A DNA stretch of 34,443 nt, taken from the NCBI GenBank assembly GCA_902793125.1, contig CADBCC010000015.1, forward strand, positions 1 through 34,443, given 5' to 3'. The notes under the pieces are model-generated. The model made no database searches. It was not told where the DNA came from and was given only the letters and a program-made list of their open reading frames with translations. This DNA comes from an uncultured Ruminococcus sp. GTDB lineage: Bacteria > Bacillota > Clostridia > Oscillospirales > Acutalibacteraceae. The stretch's first letter is position 1, and every line of letters starts with the position of its first letter. Shown here in pieces: positions 13,516 through 21,015 of the stretch. Position numbers and translations under genes: made by a program.

Positions 13516-16191
13516 ATGAATTTATTAAAAAACGGCGGGCAATCCGCTGTCTCGATTCTACTTAGTTTGCTTTTGATAATTTCGAGCGGCGTGTGCGCGT
13601 TAAGCGTAAACGCGGCAGGCACAACGAGTATCGAATATACTTTTAAGGGCGACAATATCGAAAAAGCGGGTTATGCCGAGGGTACAATAAAGCTTAACGT
13701 TGAAAGCGCAGGAGACTATAAGCTCTATTGGGCTGACGACAACGGAGCTTTAGATGGCTATTATCCTATAGCTCCCAAGGAATTCCTGAGCAGCGGAAGT
13801 AAGAGTTTTACTTTCGATAAACACACAACGATTCCCGCAGGCGCTACAAGAATTATTGCATTAAACAAGAGCAATTCTCAGGTTGCGCAGTATGTTTTAC
13901 CCGAGAAAAAAAGATTGAACGCGGGTAAACTGCTTTATACATTTAATTCATATTCCGATATTCATATTGATAAAGATAAAAACGGAGTTTTTTATACAAA
14001 CGCCTCAAAGCATTGGAGCGAAGCGCTTAAATTCGGCGTTGATATGAATACTGATTTTATAGTTACTTCGGGAGACACGGTTACAAACGCAACGGGTCCC
14101 GACGCTGAGTGGGAAGAGTACGAAAGGATTCTTTCGGAATCAAATTATTTAAATCCCGTATGGGAATCCGACGGAAATCACGATATGCGAAGCGACAAGG
14201 AAAGCGGACTGAAAGCGTTTATTAGAGCTACCGGTACCGACAGTACTACCGCGAATTACGACGCGAATAAACCCTATTACTATATGGTTGAAAAAAACTC
14301 GGGCGATGTGTTTATCTTTATGGCGCTCGAGGGCAGTACCAAGTCGGCGGCGAACGAATCAAGCCAGTTTTCGGACGCGCAGCTTAACTGGCTGGATAAT
14401 CTTCTTAAGAAGTATTACGGTACAGGAGTAAATGTTTATATTGTCGAGCACTCGCCGATTAAAGGTTTCGGAGCGGGCGACAGAATGTCCGATCCTTACT
14501 ATAAGGGACATATAAGCGAAAGTTTTGAATCAACCAAAAGGTTTAAAGAAGTGCTTAAGAATTATCCCGGACTTATCTTTATGTCGGGCCACAGCCACGA
14601 AGATTTCTCTATGGGTTACAATTATTCCAACGAGAACAACACGGCCTGTAATATGATACATAATCCGTCTGTAGCGGGTACAACAATACCCAATAATCCC
14701 GATGACGGTAAGCTCGATTATACCGGAGGAGCCGGTTCCGACGCCAAAGGAGTAGGTCTTAATTCCCAGGGTTATTATGTTGAAGTTTATGATAACGAGG
14801 TTATATTCTACGGAGCTAATATTTCAGACGGACTTATCTATCCCGAGTATTCTTATATTATGGAAGGTTCCCGTACTTCTGAGTCGGATGAAGATGAAAC
14901 CGACGCGACTTCCGATGTTACGGAAAGTCCTTCCGAAACTGTAGCGGAGACTTCCACAGAAGCTGAAAAATCCGAACCCGCAACAGAAAATACTACAGCC
15001 GCAACAGAAGAAATGACAGAGCCTGAAACCGAAAAATCTACCGAAATAAATACCGAGCCTGAGTTTGAAACAGGCGATGTTAATATGGACGGAGGAATTA
15101 ACGTAAAAGACGCTACGTTAATACAGAAAGCTACAGCTAAAATACTAACTCTGAGCGATAAGCAGGCTAAGCTTGCCGATACTGATTTTAACGGAGCGGT
15201 AAATATTAAAGATGCTACTCTGATTCAAAAATACTCCGCTAAGCTTATAGATTCTTTCGAGAAAAACAGTTCTAAGAAAACCGCGAAGCGTACAGGCACA
15301 GGCGGATTATCCGAGGAAATTACAAAGGTATACCGAACACTTGCGTCTTATTATTCCTTCTCTTCTTACGACCAGTATCAGGAACTGAAAAAGCTTTATT
15401 ATAAGTATAAAAACACGTTATCCGCTGAAAATGAGAGCGAGGTAATTGCCGAGTTTGAAAATAAACTTTCAAATCTGCATGCAATTGCCGATCATATTTC
15501 TTCGTCGGGAATTTACTTGATTGGCGATACATATTATTTTGAAAATACAAACAACTGGGGCTCGGTTTACGCCTACGCATGGAGAGGTACTTCCAATAAC
15601 GCAAGCTGGCCGGGAGTTAAACTCAGTAAGGTCGGAACTAACGCGGGACACGATGTTTATGCTTTAAAATTTGATTCCGCCGCTCAGTACACGCGCGTTA
15701 TTTTCAACGGAGGTAAGGATAATCCGCAGACGATAGATATTCCGCTTGAAAAATATAAAGGAAACTGTTTCTATCTTGACGGAACATCTTCCGACGGAAA
15801 GCTTAAAGTAGGAAGCTTTACATATAAGGACGGTACACAGCCTGTATCGGATGAAGTTTACGCGCTTTACTACTATACCGCGAACCACGCTTGGGGTTAT
15901 GATGAATCAAGCTTCTTCAGCAAAAACGGTGACGGTAGTTTTTCCTTCAAATATACTGCCCCCGACAGTAACGACTTGAGTTTTAATGTGTATAATACAA
16001 ATACAAAAAAATATAACTGTGTAGCTTCGAGCACGCCGCTTACTTATTCGGTAAACAGCGAAACGCAGTACACTCTTAGCGAAAGCTCGTCAAGAGGAAA
16101 GAGTATTACAGTCAGCGGTCTCAGCGCCGGAGCTGTGCTGAAAATGACATATAACCCGGGCAGCAATACTTTGAAAGTTGTTTGTGAATAA
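13516..16191 (+). CDS. Secreted calcineurin-like phosphoesterase with dockerin and CBM26-type starch-binding domain
   Basis: This is an 891-aa extracellular protein. ATG 13516 is 7 nt after GGAGG (13504-13508) and precedes a signal peptide (hydrophobic core ILLSLLLIISSGVCALS). A beta domain (about 35-135) is followed by a metallophosphoesterase with D148/H150 (DIH), G186-D187, N221-H222-D223 (GNHD), H312 and H359/H361 (GHSH). A Thr/Glu/Pro linker (about 465-518) leads to a type I dockerin at about 520-579, with two calcium loops (GDVNMDGGINVKDATLIQK and DTDFNGAVNIKDATLIQK). Residues about 660-765 resemble CBM26 (YYFENTNNWGSVYAYAW, WPGVKL). A second beta-rich domain, possibly another carbohydrate-binding module, ends the protein (about 780-891). 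The dockerin implies docking on a cellulosome- or amylosome-type scaffoldin. No terminator separates it from the next gene. Confidence 0.9.
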   Translation: MNLLKNGGQSAVSILLSLLLIISSGVCALSVNAAGTTSIEYTFKGDNIEKAGYAEGTIKLNVESAGDYKLYWADDNGALDGYYPIAPKEFLSSGSKSFTFDKHTTIPAGATRIIALNKSNSQVAQYVLPEKKRLNAGKLLYTFNSYSDIHIDKDKNGVFYTNASKHWSEALKFGVDMNTDFIVTSGDTVTNATGPDAEWEEYERILSESNYLNPVWESDGNHDMRSDKESGLKAFIRATGTDSTTANYDANKPYYYMVEKNSGDVFIFMALEGSTKSAANESSQFSDAQLNWLDNLLKKYYGTGVNVYIVEHSPIKGFGAGDRMSDPYYKGHISESFESTKRFKEVLKNYPGLIFMSGHSHEDFSMGYNYSNENNTACNMIHNPSVAGTTIPNNPDDGKLDYTGGAGSDAKGVGLNSQGYYVEVYDNEVIFYGANISDGLIYPEYSYIMEGSRTSESDEDETDATSDVTESPSETVAETSTEAEKSEPATENTTAATEEMTEPETEKSTEINTEPEFETGDVNMDGGINVKDATLIQKATAKILTLSDKQAKLADTDFNGAVNIKDATLIQKYSAKLIDSFEKNSSKKTAKRTGTGGLSEEITKVYRTLASYYSFSSYDQYQELKKLYYKYKNTLSAENESEVIAEFENKLSNLHAIADHISSSGIYLIGDTYYFENTNNWGSVYAYAWRGTSNNASWPGVKLSKVGTNAGHDVYALKFDSAAQYTRVIFNGGKDNPQTIDIPLEKYKGNCFYLDGTSSDGKLKVGSFTYKDGTQPVSDEVYALYYYTANHAWGYDESSFFSKNGDGSFSFKYTAPDSNDLSFNVYNTNTKKYNCVASSTPLTYSVNSETQYTLSESSSRGKSITVSGLSAGAVLKMTYNPGSNTLKVVCE

Positions 16192-16212
16192 TTAGTTTTA
16201 AGATTTAAAGTT

Positions 16213-16764
16213 ATGAAAAAATCATTTGAGTTAGGGCTCGTTTTAGGGCGGTTCCAGACTTTTCACAAAGGCCACGAATTTATAATCGATAAAGCGGTTG
16301 AAATTTGCGACAGCGTTTGCGTCTTAGTCGGTTCGTCTCAGGAATCGGGGACTCTAAAAAACCCCTTTTCCTACGAAACCCGCGAAAGAATTTTAAAAAC
16401 AATATACGGCGAGAAAATTAAGGTTTTCCCTTTACCCGATATTGGCGTCGGTAATAACAGCGCCTGGGGAGAATATGTTTTAAAAAACGTAAAAGAAAGG
16501 TTTAACCGCTTTCCCGATTTACTTGTTTCGGGAAAAGAACAACGCCGTGTAAGCTGGTTTGACGGATTAACCGAAACGGAAATCGCCGAGCTTTATGTTC
16601 CGAAAATTCTTGATGTTTCCGCGACGAAAATGCGTGAGTATTTTATAAATGACGAGCGTGAAAAATGGGAAAGCCTTACGAATAAAAAACTCTGGAATGA
16701 GTACGAAAATTTAAGGCAGGAAGTTCTTAAATCCAAGGATAATTCTTTTACGTCGAGCATTTAA
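16213..16764 (+). CDS. Nucleotidyltransferase-fold adenylyltransferase (NadM/NadR-like)
   Basis: This 183-aa cytoplasmic enzyme has nucleotidyltransferase-family signatures. The N-terminal GLVLGRFQTFHKGHEF contains the HxGH motif (H18, H21). A C-terminal DVSATKMREYF box corresponds to the ISxTxxR motif. It fits archaeal-type nicotinamide-nucleotide adenylyltransferases, which make NAD from NMN and ATP, but the exact substrate is not certain. The gene begins 21 nt after the dockerin gene with no intervening terminator or strong ribosome binding site. It is followed 9 nt later by the acylphosphatase gene, so 16.2-17.6 kb is one operon. Confidence 0.8.
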   Translation: MKKSFELGLVLGRFQTFHKGHEFIIDKAVEICDSVCVLVGSSQESGTLKNPFSYETRERILKTIYGEKIKVFPLPDIGVGNNSAWGEYVLKNVKERFNRFPDLLVSGKEQRRVSWFDGLTETEIAELYVPKILDVSATKMREYFINDEREKWESLTNKKLWNEYENLRQEVLKSKDNSFTSSI

Positions 16765-16773
16765 GAGGAAGCC

Positions 16774-17058
16774 ATGTTTAAAAGAAAAAAAGTACGCAAA
16801 TATATAAGATTTTACGGACTTGTGCAAGCGGTCGGATTCCGCTATCACGCCCGCAACGCCGCGTCTTTGTACGGCGCGACAGGCTGGGTGCGAAATGAAT
16901 ACGACGGTTCGGTATCAATGGAAATCCAGGGAACCGAAGATCAGATTAACTCTGTGCTCAACGCGCTTGAGAACGATTCGTATATCAGGATATATAATAA
17001 AGAAGTCCGCGAGATCCCTTTGGAAGATGACGAAAGAAGTTTCACAGTCGCATATTAA
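16774..17058 (+). CDS. acyP: Acylphosphatase
   Basis: This 94-aa enzyme hydrolyses acyl phosphates such as carbamoyl and 1,3-bisphosphoglycerate phosphates. The family signature GLVQAVGFRYHARNAA contains catalytic R23, and GWVRN gives catalytic N41. DGSVSMEIQG follows, as in the family, and the length is typical. AGAGGAAG precedes ATG 16774. It lies between the adenylyltransferase and nitroreductase genes in a three-gene run. Confidence 0.93.
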   Translation: MFKRKKVRKYIRFYGLVQAVGFRYHARNAASLYGATGWVRNEYDGSVSMEIQGTEDQINSVLNALENDSYIRIYNKEVREIPLEDDERSFTVAY

Positions 17059-17070
17059 ACAGGTGAAATT

Positions 17071-17592
17071 ATGGAATTAATCGATATAATGCTTAAAAGA
17101 AGAAGCGTAAGAAAATTTAAAAATATTGAAGTTCCTGAAGAAAAGCTTAAAAATATTTTAAACGCGGCGCTTTTAGCTCCCACGAGCCGAAACCGCAATC
17201 CCTGCTCGTTTTACGTTATAAAAAACAAGGATATTTTAAAGAAACTTTCGAAAGCCAAGAAAGCGGGAGCCGCTTTTCTTGCCGAAGCGGATTGCGCGGT
17301 TGCGGTGTTTGCCGACAGCGAAAAGGCTGACACCTGGATTGAGGACAGCTCAATCGCTCTGACGTATATGATGCTTTCGGCTGAGGAACAGGGAATAGGT
17401 AACTGCTGGTGCCAGCTTCATATGCGTTTTTCCGAGGACGGAAACGACGCCGAAAAAAACGCCCGCGATATTCTTTCTATGCCTGATAATTACAGGATAG
17501 TCGGGGTTTTAGGACTCGGTATTCCTAACGAAGAGCCCAACGCTAAAACATTAAATGATTTGGATTTAAGCAAGATAGTATATTTTGAATAA
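17071..17592 (+). CDS. Nitroreductase family protein
   Basis: This 173-aa FMN-dependent oxidoreductase fold is recognisable from the N-terminal LKRRSVRKFKN segment (phosphate-binding R-S-R), ALLAPTSRNRNPCSFYVI, the central AVAVFADSEKADTWIEDSSIA helix and the C-terminal VGVLGLGIPNEEP. The length fits the short nitroreductase class. The electron acceptor is unknown. It starts 12 nt after acyP, with AGGTGA as the ribosome binding site, and ends the operon at a strong terminator. Confidence 0.9.
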   Translation: MELIDIMLKRRSVRKFKNIEVPEEKLKNILNAALLAPTSRNRNPCSFYVIKNKDILKKLSKAKKAGAAFLAEADCAVAVFADSEKADTWIEDSSIALTYMMLSAEEQGIGNCWCQLHMRFSEDGNDAEKNARDILSMPDNYRIVGVLGLGIPNEEPNAKTLNDLDLSKIVYFE

Positions 17593-17597
17593 AAATT

Positions 17598-17636
17598 AAC
17601 GCTGTGTTTTCGTTATCGGAACGCAGCGTTTTTATC
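17598..17636 (+). terminator. Rho-independent terminator of the nitroreductase operon
   Basis: AACGCTGTGTT (17598-17608) pairs with AACGCAGCGTT (17620-17630, one G-T) and is followed by TTTATCT. Confidence 0.85.
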
Positions 17637-17662
17637 TATAGGAGTATTATTATCCATTACTC

Positions 17663-17875
17663 TTGTATAGATGTGATAGGGAATGGGCGAAAAAGCTACA
17701 TCCTGACCTCGGCGGTAACGCCGAAGATTTTAAAGTAATGCAGAATGAATTTGAAAAGCTGTGGGAACGCCTTAAAAACGTACATAAGAACGCTAAAGGC
17801 GAAACATATACAAAGACCTCAGAAACGACCACAGAAACGCCGTTGGTTGTAATATACAGAACGGTACGGGAATGA
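17663..17875 (+). pseudogene. J-domain (DnaJ-like) protein fragment
   Basis: This open frame of up to 70 codons carries KKLHPDLGGNAEDFKVMQNE, which matches the HPD motif and helix III of small J-domain proteins. Helices I and II are missing upstream, and the frame ends in unrelated residues. No start codon with a ribosome binding site is visible. I read it as a decayed or truncated J-domain gene fused by deletion to the surface-protein remnant that follows in another frame. Confidence 0.55.
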
Positions 17876-18324
17876 CAACCCGTATAGACGGCTTTACGAT
17901 TTACGCCGATAAGGATTCAGCAGCGGCAAAATACGCGGAGGATAACTTTACGAAACGTGAGGATTATTCAAAAGCGCCTTCGGCTAAGCCGTCGAATACG
18001 ACAGTTAAAAAATCTGCTAATACAATTAAAGTAAAAGTAAAAACTAAGACTATAAAGGCAAAAAAGCTTTAAAAGAAAAAGCAAACCGTTAAACCCTTAA
18101 CCGTAAAGAACGCTCAGGGTAATGTGACTTATAAGATAGTTAAGAAGGGCACAACTTCTAAGATTTATAAAAAAGTTAAGATAAGTAAAAAAGGCGCTAT
18201 TACCTTTAAGAAGGGTAAGTACGCTAAGAAAACTTATAAGATTAAGGTTAAAGTAACCGCTGCGGGTACTTCCAAGTACAATAAAAAGACGGTCACAAAA
18301 ACAGTTAAGGTTAAAGTAAAATAA
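17872..18324 (+). pseudogene. Remnant of a surface LRR protein with lysine-rich module, interrupted by a stop
   Basis: Frame 1 reads RIDGFTIYADKDSAAAKYAE, typical of the end of an LRR_5 protein, then a short linker and the lysine-rich module. An in-frame TAA at 18070-18072 breaks the module at KKL-stop-KKKQT, where the subtilase copy has KKLNKKKQT. The frame then continues unbroken to the normal VKVKVK end at 18324. The N-terminal repeats and any start are absent. The intact terminator downstream shows this was once a complete transcription unit. Confidence 0.75.
18004..18321 (+). repeat. Lysine-rich C-terminal module, copy 4 (degenerate)
   Basis: It keeps the block order of copies 1-3 but contains the TAA at 18070-18072. 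It is the only copy outside the 0.6-6.5 kb cluster. Confidence 0.7.
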
Positions 18325-18335
18325 TATGAAATAAT

Positions 18336-18362
18336 GCCGGAAGCTAAGCTTCCGGCTTTTTT
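18336..18362 (+). terminator. Rho-independent terminator
   Basis: GCCGGAAG (18336-18343) pairs with CTTCCGGC (18349-18356), followed by T6. Confidence 0.85.
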
Positions 18363-18443
18363 GATACAGAAAGTACAGGGCGGTTTATAGGACAGTAAAT
18401 AATTTATAATTTAATAAAAGGGAAAAACATAGGAGGATAAGCT

Positions 18444-18944
18444 ATGGATATAAAAGGGAAAAATTGGTACTTCATATCCAAAGAAAAGGATGATTGTCTT
18501 GAGCTGTTAAGAATGTTCTGGGACTTTCACGATTTCAGAGTAAAGGAGATATTCTACCGCGCGTCGCTCGAACAGTTTGATCTTCTGCTTGAATATGACG
18601 ACAGAAAGCTCAATGTGGTACTGCGCTTTTACGATACCGTAAGAATGAACCTTCTGCCGATGGACGATGATTACGATAACAGCTGGATTTGTGAAGGGGC
18701 AATCTTTATTGATGAAAAAGGATACTTTGTGTGGAACGACGGAGACGGTACCCCGAACGAAAACGGAGAGCTTCGCGGAACATGGATAAAATCCGCAAAA
18801 TTTCAGTACGCCGTTGTTGACGAAAACGGCAACACTATTGAAATACCCAAACGAATAGTAAAGCAGGTTTGGAAAGAATACAACTATTCTACAGGTAAGT
18901 ACGAAAAAACGATAGAGACATTTCATCCGAAAAAGGTAAAATGA
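18444..18944 (+). CDS. Hypothetical protein, possible immunity-type
   Basis: This 166-aa soluble protein is rich in aromatic and acidic residues (WYFISKEKDDCLELLRMFWD, SWICEGAIFIDEKGYFVWND). AGGAGG before ATG 18444 is a strong ribosome binding site. I recognise no family. The small, acidic, mixed alpha/beta composition and its place next to another orphan protein recall immunity proteins of polymorphic toxin systems, but no toxin gene is seen and this is a guess. It lies between a terminator and the next hypothetical gene. Confidence 0.7.
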   Translation: MDIKGKNWYFISKEKDDCLELLRMFWDFHDFRVKEIFYRASLEQFDLLLEYDDRKLNVVLRFYDTVRMNLLPMDDDYDNSWICEGAIFIDEKGYFVWNDGDGTPNENGELRGTWIKSAKFQYAVVDENGNTIEIPKRIVKQVWKEYNYSTGKYEKTIETFHPKKVK

Positions 18945-19049
18945 AAAAGCCATATTGTACGAAAAGTGTGTAGAAACTTCGGTAAACGAAATAAATTTGC
19001 CGTATATAGTATCGGAAAAGATCGACGATTAAGGAAAGAGGAAAAAGTA

Positions 19050-19577
19050 ATGAAATATTTTGGTGAAAAAACAAAACAAGATTTTATAGACCTTATTTAC
19101 GAGGGAGAATTAACAATTACCTATAAAGACGCTACTTATGATATATGGCTTGACGGTAACGGCTATAATATAGGAATGACGTATTTTAAGGACAAGAAAA
19201 CAACACAGGAAGAAATGGATAAAACTATTGATTACGCCGACACAGTCGAGGAACTTTTAGACAAGTATGTAATGTACGACGGCGTAAAAATGTCCGATGT
19301 TTTGGAAATGGATACAGAAGAGTATAAACAAGTAGGAACTAATAACAAAAAATATGATTACAGCATTTATCCCGATAACAGTCCTGAAAAGTTTAAATTA
19401 ACTTGTAAAAAAATAGAGCAAGCTTTTCCTTGTGCAATAAAACAGAAGCTACTCGTTGATGTAGACGGTTCAACAATTCAAGTGTACAAACAAGATAGCA
19501 AAGAAATAATTGTTTACGATCATTATGAAATTGGAGCTGTTTTTGTGTTATCCGATATCCCGTTGGAGTTTTTATGA
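19050..19577 (+). CDS. Hypothetical protein, orphan
   Basis: This 175-aa soluble protein begins MKYFGEKTKQDFIDLIYEGE. AGAGG at 19037-19041 supports ATG 19050 over an upstream in-frame GTG at 18966. Two beta-rich halves surround a helical middle (about 55-85), and the C-terminus is IGAVFVLSDIPLEFL. I recognise no family. It ends 14 nt before the structured RNA copy B and is probably the last host gene before the prophage. Confidence 0.7.
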   Translation: MKYFGEKTKQDFIDLIYEGELTITYKDATYDIWLDGNGYNIGMTYFKDKKTTQEEMDKTIDYADTVEELLDKYVMYDGVKMSDVLEMDTEEYKQVGTNNKKYDYSIYPDNSPEKFKLTCKKIEQAFPCAIKQKLLVDVDGSTIQVYKQDSKEIIVYDHYEIGAVFVLSDIPLEFL

Positions 19578-19591
19578 GTATAAACCGGTTG

Positions 19592-19734
19592 CGGAGGAAT
19601 ACGTTCATAAAAGCGAGAACCTATACCTCGCTTGTGAAGTCGGTACATAGCTAAACGACGGGCTAAATCCAGTCCGCTGAAAACAGTCACACCGGACTGT
19701 TTTCCGAGACGCGGACCTTCAAGTCCTTCCTCAT
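19592..19734 (+). ncRNA. Putative structured RNA, copy B (paralogue of 6,560-6,706)
   Basis: A 139-nt element is closed by GAGGAA (19594-19599) with TTCCTC (19727-19732). Inner helices are AGCGAG with CTCGCT (19612-19617/19627-19632), GTCCGC with GCGGAC (19672-19677/19711-19716) and AAACAGTC with GACTGTTT (19681-19688/19695-19702). The closing helix differs from copy A by a compensatory A-T/T-A exchange. It shares the words CGCTTGTGA, CGGTA, CCAGTC and CTGTTTTC with copy A. TATAAA ends 9 nt upstream of the closing helix, as TAATAT does in copy A. A perfect terminator follows, and prophage DNA begins directly afterwards. The family is unassigned. Confidence 0.6.
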
Positions 19735-19740
19735 ATCATA

Positions 19741-19779
19741 TTAAAAGACCGATACCCATACGGGTATCGGTCTTTTAAA
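19741..19779 (+). terminator. Perfect 17-bp terminator hairpin after RNA copy B
   Basis: Positions 19741-19757 pair with 19762-19778 around a 4-nt loop. The stem has an AAAA/TTTT base and is largely symmetric. It could also stop integrase transcription coming from the other side. Confidence 0.8.
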
Positions 19780-19781
19780 CT

Positions 19782-19913
19782 GGTTGCGGTGTATGGACTA
19801 TCGCCTTTTTATCGCCTTTTTCAGCCTTTTTGTTAGTTACGTGTTAGTTACAAATTTTATGTGTACTTATTATGCGCCTTTTCGCCTTTGGTGTTCAATG
19901 TAGCTTTTGAACA
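19782..19913. other. Putative left attachment region with integrase arm-type sites
   Basis: There is no gene between the RNA terminator and the integrase stop. GCCTTTT repeats start at 19803, 19814, 19824 and 19876, with GCCTTTG at 19884. GTTAGTTAC occurs twice, 11 bp apart (19832-19840 and 19843-19851). Short phased repeats beside the 3' end of a tyrosine integrase gene are typical arm-type binding sites. GGTTGCGG occurs at 19587-19594 and 19782-19789, flanking RNA copy B. The core att repeat cannot be shown without the right end. Confidence 0.5.
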
Positions 19914-20960
19914 CTACGGAATAATATTTATAGTGTCAATCAGCTTTTGATTTTCAATGTGAGTATAAACACGCTCCGTCAGGTTCATAACTGATTTGTG
20001 ACCGACTATATGTTTTACTATCGTCATATCTGCGCCGTTTTGTATAAGCTGAGTAATGCAGGTGTGTCGTGTTTCGTGTATGGTATGATTAAGACCGAGT
20101 TTTTCGAGAAGCGGCGTCCAATACTTTTTATGAAAATTGGTGTAAGTAAAATGCGCTCCGTTTACCGTCGTGAAAGCATACTCGCATTTGGATTTAGAAA
20201 TAAATTCTTTCCAAAACGGGAGGACTTTGTCGGCTATCGGTACAATACGAATTCCGCTGTCGGTTTTCGATTTACGTACATAGAAAATCTGTTGATCAAG
20301 TCTGACGTCCTCAATTTTAAGGTCTAAAAGCTCGTTAATGCGTAGTCCTGAGTAAATCAACATTAAGATAGATTTTACATAATCATTCTGTCCGACGTTA
20401 TCCCACAGGAATTTTATTTCGTCGGAGCTGAAAGGCGTTTTTTCGTCCCGATTTGATTTTATCTTAATTTCGAGGTTTTCGGCAAAGTTGGTACGCAAAT
20501 AATCTTTTTGAATACAGAATTTATATATTTGGTTTAGTAGCTTTTTTGTGCGAGTTACTTTGTCGTAAGTGGGATTAGGTATGTTGTCTAAAAGCTGTTG
20601 AAGAATAGGCGGACGAAGATCAATCATCTTTTTATTATAAATAGGTTCACAGCGTTTATAAGCGGATTTATAGTTATTTGCTTTCGAGCGACTACCTGTG
20701 CTGTAGGCTTCTTTGCTCCATAATTCATATACCTGTGCAAATGTAGCCTGTGACATTGTTAAGTCGTAAGGACTGCTGTTGTACTCAGCTAACGCTTGTA
20801 AAGCTTTGTTACGGTCAGGAAAATAACCGATAGTAGACATAATCTGCTTTTTGCGTCCGTTCTTGTCCGTTTCCCACCCTGTCGTTTTACGTGCGACAAA
20901 AGGGTTGCGGCGGTTGCCTGACAGTTTATAAACTGTCCCGTAGCCGTTAGGTAATTTCAT
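19914..20960 (-). CDS. int: Prophage tyrosine recombinase (integrase)
   Basis: This 348-aa recombinase integrates and excises the prophage. The N-terminal AP2-like DNA-binding segment (GYGTVYKLSGNRRNPFVARK) is followed by a SAM-like core-binding domain (about 65-165). The catalytic domain has R207 (YSGLRINELLDL), H295-x-x-R298 (HETRHT) and the nucleophile Y332 (ERVYTH). AGGAG precedes ATG 20960. The 3' end faces the RNA/terminator, as expected for an integrase adjacent to its att site. Confidence 0.95.
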   Translation of the reverse strand: MKLPNGYGTVYKLSGNRRNPFVARKTTGWETDKNGRKKQIMSTIGYFPDRNKALQALAEYNSSPYDLTMSQATFAQVYELWSKEAYSTGSRSKANNYKSAYKRCEPIYNKKMIDLRPPILQQLLDNIPNPTYDKVTRTKKLLNQIYKFCIQKDYLRTNFAENLEIKIKSNRDEKTPFSSDEIKFLWDNVGQNDYVKSILMLIYSGLRINELLDLKIEDVRLDQQIFYVRKSKTDSGIRIVPIADKVLPFWKEFISKSKCEYAFTTVNGAHFTYTNFHKKYWTPLLEKLGLNHTIHETRHTCITQLIQNGADMTIVKHIVGHKSVMNLTERVYTHIENQKLIDTINIIP

Positions 20961-20981
20961 ATTATAACACTCCTAAAAATA

Positions 20982-21010
20982 TTGAATTTTCTATAAAGAA
21001 GTGCTATAAT
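20982..21010 (+). promoter_or_regulatory. Plus-strand promoter inside an inverted repeat
   Basis: TTGAAT (20982-20987), a 17-bp spacer and perfect TATAAT (21005-21010). An 11-bp perfect inverted repeat (ATAAAGAAGTG 20993-21003, complement 21022-21032) brackets the -10 and start region, which fits an operator. It diverges from the integrase gene. Confidence 0.6.
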
Positions 21011-21015
21011 ACAAA

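Noticed and set aside
19387-19608. A 71-aa minus-strand ORF ending at the start of RNA copy B
   Set aside because: It is a shadow of the 19050-19577 gene and its start overlaps the structured RNA.
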